Below, piece by piece: positions 31,437 through 43,519 of a DNA stretch of 64,000 nt. Below the pieces are notes generated by a model, which searched no databases, was not told where the DNA came from, and saw only the letters and a list, made by a program, of their open reading frames with translations. The number at the start of each line of letters is the position of its first letter. Position 1 is the first letter of the stretch. Location of the stretch: contig CM070554.1 in NCBI GenBank assembly GCA_036346405.1, positions 47,205,058 to 47,269,057 on the forward strand, in the 5' to 3' direction. The position numbers and the translations under genes were made by a program. This stretch comes from Phyllostachys edulis (lineage: Eukaryota > Streptophyta > Magnoliopsida > Poales > Poaceae).

Positions 31437-34400
31437 AAGAAATTATTCCAAATGCACCGAGAAATGACGTCGGACACACTAGAAGTCCATTATGGGTGTT
31501 TGGTTTTGATTTTCTTTACGTGCCTAGATTTCATAAATTGGAGCTCATGGCACGCGTTGTTCTGGAAAGTTTCACACCGGCTCGGAAGGATTCCAATGCA
31601 CCTAGAAATGAGGTAGGGCACACTAGAAGTGCCACGATTTCGTAAAGTGGAGCTCTGGGTTCCCGTCGTTCTGGAATGTTTCACACTTGCTCGGAATTAT
31701 TCCAAATACACCTAGAAATAACGTAGGTCACACTAGAAGTCCATTATACTTATTTGGTGTGGATTTTCTTTTCGTGCCTCGATTTCATAAATTGGAGCTT
31801 AGGGTACGCGTCGTTCTGGAAAGTTTCAAACCGGCTCGGGAAGATTCCAAATGCACCTAGAAATGAGATAGGGCACACTAAAAGTCCATTATAGGAGTTT
31901 GATGTTCATTTTCTTTCCATGCCACGATTTCATAACGTGGAGCTCTGGGTACCCGTCGTTCTGGAATATTTCACACTTGCTCGGAATTATTCCAAATGCA
32001 CCTAGAAATGATGTAGGTCACACCAGAAGTCCATTATAGTTATTTGGTGTGTATTTTTTTTCCGTGCCTCGATTTCATAAATTGAGCTTAGGGTACGCGT
32101 CGTTCTGGAAAGTTTCACACCGGCTCGGATTGATTCCAAATGCACCTAGAAGTGACGTAGGGCACACTAGAAGTCTATTTTGGGTATTTCGTATTGATTG
32201 TATTTCTATGTCTCGATTTCGTAAAGTGGAGCTCTGGATACCGTCGTTCAGCAAAGTTTCACACCTACTCGGAATTATTCCAAATGCACCAAGAAATGAC
32301 ATAGGGCACACCAGAAGTCCATTTTGGGTGTTTGCATTGATTTTATTTCCGTGCCTCGATTTCATAATGTGGAGCTCCGGGTACCCGTCGCTCTGCAAAG
32401 TTTTAAACCTACTTAGAATTATTCCAATTGCACCTAGAAATGACGTAGGGCACACTAGAAGTCCATTATGGGTGTTTGGTTTTGATTTTCTTTCCGTGCC
32501 TCGATTTCATAAATTGGAGCTCAGGGTGCGCGCCGTTCTGGAAAGTTGCACACCGGCTCGGAAAGTTTCCAAATGCACCTAGAAATAAGGTAGGGCACAC
32601 TAGAAGTCCATTATGGGAGTTTGATATTCATTTTTTTTCCATGCCTCGATTTCATAAAGTGGAGCTCTGGGTACCCGTCGTTCTGAAATGTTTCACACTT
32701 GCTCGGAATTATTTCAACTGCACCTATGAATGACGTAGGGCACACCAGAAGTCCATTATAGTTTTTTTGGTTTGGATTTTCTTTCCGTGCCTCGATTTCA
32801 TAAATTGGAGCTAGTACGCGTCGTTCTGGAAAGTTTCACACTGACTCGGAAGGATTCCAAATGCACCTAGAAATGAGGTAGGGCACACCAGAAGTCCTTT
32901 TTGGATGTTTGCATTGATTTTCTTTCCGTGCCTCGATTTCATAATGTGGAGCTCTGGGTACCCGTCGCTCTGCAAAGTTTGACACCTGCTCAGAATTATT
33001 CCAAATGCACCTAGAAATGACGTAGAGCACACTAGAAGTCCATTATGGGTGTTTGGTTTTGATTTTCTTTCCGTGCCTCCGGGTACATAATGTGGAGCTT
33101 TGGGTACCCGTCGTTCTGGAATGTTTCACAATTGCTCGGAATTCTTCCAAATACACCTAGAAATAACGTAGGTCACACCAGAAGTCCATTATAGGTGTTT
33201 GGTTTCGATTTTCTTTCCGTGCCTCGATTTCATAAATTAGAGCTCAGGGTACGCGTCGTTCTTGAAAGTTTCACACCGGCTCGGAAAGATTCCAAATGCA
33301 CCTAGAAATGAGGTAGGGCACACTAGAAGTCCATTATGGGAGTTTGATGTTCATTTTCTTTCCATGCCTCGATTTCATAAAGTGGAGCTCTAGGTACCGC
33401 TGCTCGAATGTTTCACACTTGCTCGTAATTATTCAAATGCACCTAGAAATGACGTAGGGCACACCAGAGGTCAATTATAGTTATTTGGTGTGGATTTTCT
33501 TTCCGTGCCTCGATTTCATAAATTGGAGCTTAGGGTGCGCGCTGCTCGAAAGTTTCACACCGCTCTAAGGATTCCAAATGCACCTAGAAATGAGGTAGGG
33601 CACACTAGAAGTCTAATTTGGGTGTTTCATATTGATTGTCTTTCTGTGCCTCGATTTCGTAATGTGGAGCTCTGGATACCGTCGTTCAGCAAACTTTCAC
33701 ATCTACGCGTCGTTCTGGAAAGATTCACACCGGCTTGGAAAGATTCCAAATGCACCTAGAAATAACGTAGAGCACACTAGACGTCCATTATGGGAGTTTG
33801 ATGTTCATTTTCTTTCTATGCCTCGATTTCATAAAGTGGAGCTCTGGGTACCCGTCGTTCTGGAATGTTTCACACTTGCTCAGAATTATTCCAAATGCAC
33901 CTAGAAATGACGAGGGCACCCGTAAGTCCACTATAGTTAATTGGTGAGGATTTTCTTTCCGCAAGCCCGATTTCATAAATTGGAGCTTAGGGCACGCGTC
34001 GCTCTCGCAAACTTTCACACCGCTCGGAAGGATTCCAAATGCACCAAAAATGAGGTAGGGCACACTAGAAGTCTAATTTGGGTGTTTCAGATTGATTGTC
34101 TTTACGTGCCTCGATTTCAGAAAGTGGAGCTCGTTACCGCTGCTCAAAGAAAGTTTCACATCTACACGGAATTATTCCAAATGCACCAAGAAATGACATA
34201 GGGCACACCAGAAGTCCATTCTGGGTGTTTGCATTGATTTTCTTTCTGTGCCTCGATTTCACAATGTGGAGCTCCGGGTACCCGTCGCTCTGCAAAGTTT
34301 TACACCTGCTCAGAATTATTCCAAATACACCTAGAAATGACGTAGGGCACACTAGAAGTGCATTATGGGTGTTTCGTTTTGATTTTCTTTCAGGGCCTCG

Positions 34401-37400
34401 ATTTCATAAATTGGACCTCAGGGTACGCGTCATTCTGGAGAGTTTCACACCTGCTCGGAAAGATTCGAAATGCACCTAGAAATGAGGTAGGACACACTTT
34501 AAGTCCATTATGAGTGTTCGATGTTCATTTTCTTTCCATGCCTCGATTTCATAAAGTGGAGCTCTAGGTACCCGTCGTTCTGCATGTTTCACACTTGCTC
34601 AGAATTATTTGAAATGCACCTAGAAATGACGTAGGGCACACTAGAGGTCCATTATAGTTATTTGGTGTGGATTTTCTTTCCGTACCTCGATTTCATAAAT
34701 TGGAGCTTAGGGTACGCGTCGTTCTGGAAAGTTTCACACCACCTCGGAAGGATTCCAAATGCACCTAGAAATGACGTAGAGCACACTAGACGTCCATTAT
34801 GGGAGTTTGATGTTCATTTTCTTTCCATGCCACGATTTCATAAAGTGGAGCTCTTGGTTCCCGTCGTTCTGGAATGTTTCACACTTGCTCGGAATTATTC
34901 CAAATGCACCTAGAAATGACGTAGGTCACACCAGAGGTCCATTATAGTTATTGGGTGTTGATTTTCTTTCCGTGCCTCGATTTCATAAATTGAAGCTTAG
35001 GGCACGCGTCGTCCTGAAAAGTTTCACATCGGCTCGGAAGGATTCCAAATGCACCAAGAAATGAGGTAGGGCACACTAGAAGTCTAATTTGGGTGTTTCC
35101 TATTGATTGTCTTTCTGTGCCTCGATTTCGTAAAGTGGAGCTCTAGATACCGTCGTTCACCAAAGTTTCACATCTACACGGAATTATTCCAAATGCACCT
35201 AGAAATGACATAGGGCACACCAGAAGTCCATTTTGGGTGTTTGTATTGATTTTCTTTCCGTGCCTCGATTTCATAATGTGGAGCTCCTGCACCTGCCGCT
35301 CGCAAAGTTTGACACCGCTTTCGAAATTATTCCAAATGCACCGAGAAATAACGTAGGGCACACTAGAAGTCCATTATGGGTGTTTGGTTTTGATTTTATT
35401 TACATGCCTCGATTTCATAAATTGGAGCCCAAGGTATGCGTCGTTCTGGAAAGTTTCACACCGGCTCGGAAAGATTCTAAATACACCTAGAAATGACGTA
35501 GAGCACACTAGACGTCCATTATGGGAGTTTCATGTTCATTTTCTTTCTATGCCTCGATTTCATAAAGTGGAGTTCTGGGTACCCGTCGTTCTGGAATTTT
35601 TCACATTTGCTCAGAATTATTCCAAATGCACCTAGAAATGACGTAGGGCACCCTAGAAGTCCATTATAGTTAATTGGTGAGTATTTTCTTTCCGTGCGTC
35701 GATTTCATAAATTGGAGCTTCGGGCACGCGTCGTACTGGAAACTTTCACACCGGCTCGGAAGGATTCCAAATGCACCAAGAAATGAGGTAGGGCACACTA
35801 GAAGTCTAATTTGGGTGTTTCGTATTGATTGTCTTTCTGTGCCTTGATTTCGTAAAGTGGAGCTCGATACCGTCGTTCAGCAAAGTTTCACATCTACACG
35901 GAATTATTCCAAATGAACCTAGAAATGACATAGGGCACACCAGAAGTCCATTTTGGGTGTTTGCCTTGATTTTCTTTCCGTGCCTCGATGTCATAATGTG
36001 GAGCTCCGGGTAACCGTCGCTCTCAAAGTTTTACACCTGCTCAGAATTCTTCTAAATGCACCTAGAAATGACGTAGGGCACACAAGAAGTCCATTGTGGG
36101 TGTTTGGTTTTGATTTTCTTTCCGTGCCTCGATTTCATAAATTGGAGCTCAGGGTACGCGTCGTTCTGGAAAGTTTCACACCGGCTCGGAAAGATTCCAA
36201 ATGCACCTAGAAATGATGTAGAGCACACTAGAAGTCCATTATGGGAGTTTGATGTTCATTTTCTTTCCATGCCTCGATTTCATAAAGTGGAGCTCTGGGT
36301 ACCCGTCGTTCTGGATTGTTTCACACTTGCTCGGAATTATTCCAAATGCACCAAGAAATGACGTAGGTAACACCAGAAGTCCATTATAGTTAATTGGTGA
36401 GGATTTTCTTTCCATGCCTCGATTTCATAAATTGGAGCTCAGGGTACGCGTCATTCTGGAAAGTTTCACACCGGCTCGGAAAGATTCCAAATGCACCTAG
36501 AAATGAGGTAGGACACACTAGAAGTCCATTATGAGAGTTTGATGTTCATTTTCTTTCCATGCCTCGATTTCATAAAGTGGAGCTCTAGGTACCCAGCGTT
36601 TTGGAAAGTTTCACACTTGCTCAGAATTATTCGAAATGCACCTAGAAATGACGTAGGGCACACCAGAGGTCCATTATAGTTATTTGGTGTGGATTTTCTT
36701 TCCGTGCCTCGATTTCATAAATTGGAGCTTAGGGTACGCGTCGTTCTGGAAAGTTTCACACCACCTCGGAAGGATTCCAAATGCACCTAGAAATGAGGTA
36801 GGGCTCACCAGAAGTCTAATTTGGGCGTTTCGCATTGATTGTCTTTCTGTGACTCGATTTCGTAAAGTGGATCTCTGGATACCGTCGTTCAGCAAAGTTT
36901 CACATCTACACGGAATTATTCCAAATGCACCTAGAAATGACATAGGGCACACCAGAAGTCTATTTTGGGTGTTTGCATTGATTTTCTTCCCGTGCCTCGA
37001 TTTCATAATGTAGAGCTCTGGGTACCCGTCGCTCTGCAAAGTTTCACACCTTCTCTGAATTATTCCAAATGCACCTAGAAATGACGTAGGGCACACTAGA
37101 AGTCCATTATGGGTGTTTGGTTTTGATTTTCTTTCCGTGCCTCGATTTCATAAATTGGAGCTCAGGATACGCGTCGTTCTGGAAAGTTTCACACCGGCTC
37201 GGAAAGATTCCAAATACACCTAGAAATAAGGTAGGACACACTAGAAGTCCATTATGGGAGTTTGATGTTCATTTTCTTTCAATGCCTCGATTTCATAAAG
37301 TGGAGCTCCGGGTACCCGTCGTTCTGGAATGTTTCACACTTGCTCGGAACTATTCCAAATGCACCTATGAATGACGTAGGGCACATCAGAAGTCCATTAT

Positions 37401-40400
37401 AGTTATTTGGTGTGGATTTTCTTTCCGTGCCTCGATTTCATAAATTGGAGCTTAGGGTACGCGTTGTTCTGGAAAGTTTCACACCGACTCGAAGGATTCC
37501 AAATGCACCAAGAAATGAGGTAGGGCACACTAGAAGTCTATTTTGGGTGTTTCGTATTGATTGTCTTCTTGTGCCTCAATTTCAAAAGTGAAGCTCGATA
37601 TACGCCGATCAAGAAAGTTTCACACTGCCGTAATTATTTCAAATGCACCTAGAAATGACATAGGGCACACCAGAAGTCCATTTTGGGTGTTTGCATTGAT
37701 TTTCTTTCCGTACCTCGATTTCATAATGTGGTGCTTCGGGTACCCGTCGCTCTGCAAAGTTTCACACCTGATGCGGACATCCTTAGCTACGTTGTTCCAT
37801 ATAGTGTTTTCAATTCAACAAGTACTTCAGAACAACATGAGCTTACTAAAAGAGTTGAAGAACAAGAGAAGCTTCTGGGTGAAGCTTGTGCAAAGAAGCT
37901 TAACCGAGAGGTGAATCTGTTCCATGAATTTCCTTTAAGTTTAATTGAGAATATTATACTAGCTAATAGCACCTGCTCGGAATTATTCCAAATGCACCTA
38001 CAAATGACATAGGGCACACCAGAAGTCTATTTTGGGTGTTTGCATTGATTTTTTTTCCGTGCCTCGATTTCATAATCTGGAGCTCCGGGTACCCGTCGCT
38101 CTACAAAGTTTCACACCTGCTCAGAATTATTCCAAATGCACCTAGAAATGACATAGGGCACACCAGAAGTCCATTTTGGGTGTTTGCATTGATTTGCTTT
38201 CGTGCCTCGATTTCATAATGTGGAGCTCCGGGTACCCGTCGCTCTGCAAAGTTTTACACCTGCTCAGAATTATTCCAAATGCACCTAGAAGTGACGTAGG
38301 GCACACTAGAAGTCCATTATGGGTGTTTGGTTTTGATTTTCTTTACATGCCTCGATTTCATAAATTGGAGCTCAAGGTACGCGTCGTTCTGGAAAGTTTC
38401 ACACCGGCTCGGAAAGATTCGAAATGCACCTAGAAATGATGTAGAGCACACTATAAGTCCATTATGGGAGTTTGATGTTCATTTTCTTTCCATGCCTCGA
38501 TTTCATAAAGTGGACCTTAGGGTACGCGTCGTTCTGGAATTGGAGCTCTGGGTACCCGTCGTTCTGGAATGCTTCACACTTGCTCCGAATTATTCGAAAT
38601 GCACCAAGAAATGACGTAGGTAACACCAGAAGTCCATTATAGTTAATTGGTGAGTATGTTCTTTCCGTGCCTCGATTTCATAAAGTGGACCTTAGGGTAC
38701 GCGTCGTTCTGGAAAGTTTCACACCGGCTTGGAAGTATTCCAAATGCACCTAGAAATGAGGTAGGGCACACTAGAAGTCTATTTTGGCTGTTTAATATTG
38801 ATTGTCTTTCTGTGCCTCGATTTCGTAAAGTGGAGCTAGGGATACGGTCGTTCAGCAAAGTTTCACATCTGCTCGGATTTATTTCAAATGCACCTAGAAA
38901 TGACATAGGGCACACCAGAAGTCCATTTTGGGTGTTTGCATTGATTTTCTTTCCGTGCCTCGATTTCATAATGTGGAGCTCCGGCACCTAAACTCGCAAA
39001 GTTTTACACCTTTCGCCGTAATTATTCCAAATTCACCTAGAAATGACGTAGGGCACACTAGAATTCCATTATGGGTGTTTGCTTTCGATTTTCTTTCCGT
39101 GCCTCGATTTCATAAATTGGAACTCAGGGTACGCGTCGTTCTGGAAAGTTTCGCACCAGCTCAGAAAGATTGCAAATGCACCTTGAAATGTGGTAGAGCA
39201 CACTAAAAGTCCATATGGGACTTTAATGTTCATTTTCTTTCCATGCCACGATTTCATAAAGTGGAGCTCTTGGTTCCCGTCGTTTTGGAATATTTCACAC
39301 TTACTCGGAATTATTCCAAATGCACCTAGAAATGACGTTGGTCACACTGGAAGTCCATTATAGTTATTGGGTGTTGATTTTCTTTCCGTGCCTCGATTTC
39401 ATAAATTCGACCTTAGGGTACGCGTCGTTTTGGAAAGTTTCACACCGGCTCGGAAGGATTCCAAATGCACCTAGAAATGAGGTAGGGCACACTAGAAGTC
39501 TATTTTGGGTGTTTCGTATTGATTATCTTTCTGTGTCTCGAAGGGAGTTTGATGTTCATTTTCTTTCAATGCCTCGATTTCATAAAGGGGAGCTCTGGGT
39601 ACCCGTCGTTCTGGAATGTTTACACCTGCTCGGAATTACTCCAAATGCACCTAGAAATGACGTAGGGCACACCAGAGGTCCATTATAGTTATTTGATGTG
39701 GATTTTTTTTTCCGTGCCTCGATTTCATAAATTGCAACTTAGGGTACGCGTCGTTCTGGAAAGTTTCACACCTGCTCGGAATTATTCCAAATGCACCTAG
39801 AAATGACATAGGGCACACCAGAAGTCCATTTTGGGTGTTTGCATTGATTTTCTTTCCGTGCCTCGATTTCATAATGTGGAGCTCCGGTGCTACGCTCTCG
39901 CAAAGTTTTACACACTGCTCGAATTATTCCAAATGCACCTAGAAATGACGTAGGGCACACTAGAAGTCCATTATGGGTGTTTGGTTTGATTTTCTTTCCG
40001 TGCCTCGATTTCATAAATTGGAGCTTAGGGTACGCTGCGTGCTCGAAAGTTTCACACCGGCTCGGAAAGATTCCAAATACACCTAGAAATATGGTAGGGC
40101 ACACTAGAAGTCCATTATGGGAGTTTGATGTTCATTTTCTTTCCATGCCTCGATTTCATAAAGTGGAGCTCTGGGTACCCGTCGTTCTGAATGTTTCACA
40201 CTTGCTCGGAATTATTCAAAATGCACCTAGAAATGATGTAGGTCACACCAGAAGTCCATTATAGTTATTGGGTGTTGATTTTCTTTCCGTGCCTCGATTT
40301 CATAAATTGGAGCTTTGGGTACGCATCGTTCTGGAAAGTTTCACACCGGCTCGGAACGATTCCAAATGCACCTAGAAATGAGGTAGGGCACACTAGAAGT

Positions 40401-42542
40401 CTATTTTGGGTGTTTCAGTATTGATTGTCTTTTCGTGCCTCGATTTCAGTAAAGTGGAGCTCCTGATACCGCTGCTCAAAGAAAGTTTCAAACCCGCTTT
40501 CGAATTATTCCAAATGCACCAAGAAATGACATAGGGCACACCAGAAGTCTATTTCGGGTGTTTGCATTAATTTTCTTTCCGTGCCTCGATTTCATAATGT
40601 GGAGCTCCGGGTACCCGTCGCTCCGCAAAGTTTTACACCTGCTCAGAATTATTCTAAATGCACCTAGAAATAAGGTAGGACACACTACAAGTCCATTATG
40701 GGTGTTTGATGTTCATTTTCTTTCCATGTCTCGATTTCATAAAGTGGAGCTCTTGGAACCGGTCGTTCTCGACTGTTTCACACTTGCTCATAATTATTCC
40801 AAATGCACCTAGAAATGACGTAGGGCACACCAGAGGTCCATTATAGTTATTTGGTGTGGATTTTCTTTCCGTGCCTCGATTTCATAAATTGGAGCTTAGG
40901 GTACGCGTCGTTCTGGAAAGTTTCACACCGGCTCGGAAGGATTCCAAATACACCTAGAAATGAGGTAGGGCACACTAGAAGCCTATTTTGGGTGTTTCGA
41001 ATTGATTATCTTTCTGTCCTCCGATTTCGTAAAGTGGAGCTCTGGATACCGTCGTTCAGCGAAGTTTCACATCTGCACGGAATTATCCCAAATGCACCTA
41101 GAAATGACATAGGGCACACCATAAGTCCATTTTGGGTGTTTGCATTGATTTTCTTTCCGTGCCTCGATTTCATAATGTGGAGCTCCGGTGTACCGCCGCT
41201 CGCAAAGTTTTACACCGCCGAAATTATTCCAAATGCACCTAGAAATGACGTAGGGCACACTAGAAGTCCATTATGGGTGTTTGGTTTGATTTTCTTTCCG
41301 TGCCTCGATTTCATAAATTGGAGCTCACTAGACGCTGCTGCTCGAAAGTTTCACACCGCTCGGAAGATTCCAAATGCACCTATAAATGAGATAGGGCACA
41401 CTAGAAGTCCATTATGGGAGTTTGATGCTCATTTTCTTTCCAAGCCTCGATCCCATAAAGTGGAGCTCTGGGTACGCGTCGTTCTGAAAGTTTCACACCG
41501 GCTCGGAAGGATTCCAAATGCACCTAGAAATGAGCTTGGCACACTAGAAGTCTATTTTGGTTGTTTCGTATTGATTATTTTTTTGTGCCTCGATTTCGTA
41601 AAGTGGAGCTCTGGATACCGCTGCTCAAAGAAAGTTTCACATCTGCGGAATTATTCCAAATGCACCTAGAAATGACATAGGGCACACCGAAGTCCATTTT
41701 GGGTGTTTGCATTGATTTTCTTTCACGTGCCTCGATTTCATAATGTGGAGCTCGGGTGTACCTGCCGCCTCGCAGTTACACCTCGCTTAGAATTATTCCA
41801 ATTGCACCTAGAAATGACGAGGGCACACTAGAAGTCCATTATGGGTGTTTGGTTTTCATTTTCTTTCCGTGCCTCGATTTAATAAATTGGAGCTCGTGGC
41901 ACGCGGCTGCTCAAAAGTTTCACACCTCGGAAAGAATCCAAATGCACCTAGAAATGAGATAGGGCACACTAGAAGTCCATTATGGGAGTTTGATGTTCAT
42001 TTTCTTTCCATGCCTCGATTTCATAAAGTGGAGCTCTGGGTACCGCTGCTCGAATGTTTCACACTTGCTCGAATTTACTCCAAATGCACCTAGAAATGAC
42101 GAGGGCACACCGAAGTCCATTATAGTTAATTGGTGTGTATTTTCTTTCCGTGCCTTAATTTCATAAATTGGAGCTTAGGGTGCTGCGTGCTCGAAAGTTT
42201 CACACCGGCTCGGAAGGAATCCAAATGCACCTAGAAATGAGGTAGGGCACACTAGAAGTCTATTTTGGGTGTTTCGTATTGATTGTCTTTCTGTGCCTCG
42301 ATCTCGTAAAGTGGATCTCTGGATACCGTCGTTCAGCAAAGTTTCACATCTGCACGGAATTATTCCAAATGGAACTAGAAATGAAAAACGGCACACCAGA
42401 AGTCCATTTTGGGTGTTTGCATTGATTTTCTTTCCGTCCCTCGATTTCATAATGTGGAGCTCCGGGTACCCGTCGCTCTGCAAAGTTTGACACCTGCTCA
42501 GAATTATTCTAAATGCACCTAGAAATAAGGTAGGACACACTA
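31437..42542. repeat. Satellite array 2, A-E higher-order repeats with hybrids
   Basis: About 75 monomers of the same 145-bp family and strand as array 1. Five-monomer order dominates. Irregular units occur: a shortened B near 31620, an insertion of about 38 bp near 38510-38560, and a broken D joined to B at 39540. A four-monomer unit with a hybrid B/C monomer lies at 41278-41850. The segment between the core and the conserved block is unusually variable (for example 33400-34150 and 39880-42200). Confidence 0.95.
37769..37969 (+). mobile_element. X element LTR fragment (first 201 bp) inside the satellite
   Basis: It starts exactly at the LTR terminus TGATGCGGACATCC and follows the long U3 up to ctaatag. 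Satellite flanks: cacc at 37765-37768 and cacc at 37970-37973, a 4-bp direct duplication. The rest of the element is absent. The fragment encodes the LTR part from HELTKRVEEQEKLLGEACAK to LSLIENIIL. Confidence 0.85.
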
Positions 42543-43514
42543 TGATGAACCCTAAGGTTCTATTTGTTGGCCCGATCTTTCGATGAGAACGGTAAGTCCG
42601 GTAGGCGTCGCTCAACCCTCACGATCCTGGCTACGAACACGCAAGGCTCGCAACCACGCAATCGCCGAACTGATCGACTAGTTGTTATCAGCCGGTACAC
42701 GATACCCTGGTTGACTGACCACGAAGGTCGATTCTGCATACAATCAAGAAGCACGCAAGAACAAGATAATAAGCAATCTGAAATTGCAAATAGGATTGAA
42801 AGATTTAATTGAATTGGGATTACGAATAAGGATCTTAATTGGGTGGTCTCTCAATGGACACACGCAAAAAGATACAAGTTGCGATGTAGGCAAACTAAAC
42901 TTAAACAAAATCCAAAGAAAACTAAAGGGGTGCGTCCTCCTTAAATAGGGAATGAGGAGCCACAAAACTAACGAACTAGCAAGGTGGTACTAACGGTCGC
43001 GGGTACTGTTCACGTGAACAGTAACCACGCACCCAGGTGGGCCGCCGGCAGATGGGCCAAGTTCAGTATGATTACAAAGCCCAGTTTGGCTTAAATAAGT
43101 GATATGACGCCTTCTTTTGATGATTGCGATCAGTCCAGAAGGAGTTTGAAGGTGAGGCCAGATCCGTTGGAAAGAGGACGAAATCATATTTCCATCAAGT
43201 ACTCGTGGACCACCAACGGACGTCGATGTGAAAATTATGGGCGTTTGAAGTCAGTCTTTGTCAAGCTGATTACGAGGCGGAATCGGATTCAAAACGGGTC
43301 CAAATCAAACCGCTTGTTTGTCTTGGACCAAAAGTGACATGGTGCTGCACATATAGATATTCCATCATTAGGTAGCATCATATAGTTCATATAATATAAA
43401 GACACTCCTAAAAACGAGCTCACCTGATAAGTTAAGTGAAGCGTACGAGCTCTTGTACTTGGAACAGTAAGCTTCGCAAATATGGTTGTATCCATAGGAG
43501 TCATGTCCTCATCA
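42543..43514 (+). mobile_element. Solo LTR, 972 bp, with target duplication cacta
   Basis: It starts TGATGAAC and ends CTCATCA, giving perfect 6-bp inverted ends (TGATGA/TCATCA). Flanked by cacta at 42538-42542 and 43515-43519. The matching satellite site at about 47113-47180 lacks the insert and has one cacta, an empty site. A TATA-like TTAAATAG lies at 42941-42948. No coding sequence; unrelated to the X and Tat-like LTRs. Confidence 0.85.
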
Positions 43515-43519
43515 CACTA

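Noticed and set aside
31227..31616. 129-codon frame crossing from copia gag into satellite
   Set aside because: The second half is satellite. It is a fusion by junction, not a gene.
40851..41669. Long open frames in the satellite on both strands (up to 272 codons)
   Set aside because: They repeat the same residues (FPCLDFINWSS and so on) with each monomer, begin at non-ATG codons and occur in several frames. The monomer simply has few stop codons; no gene is implied.
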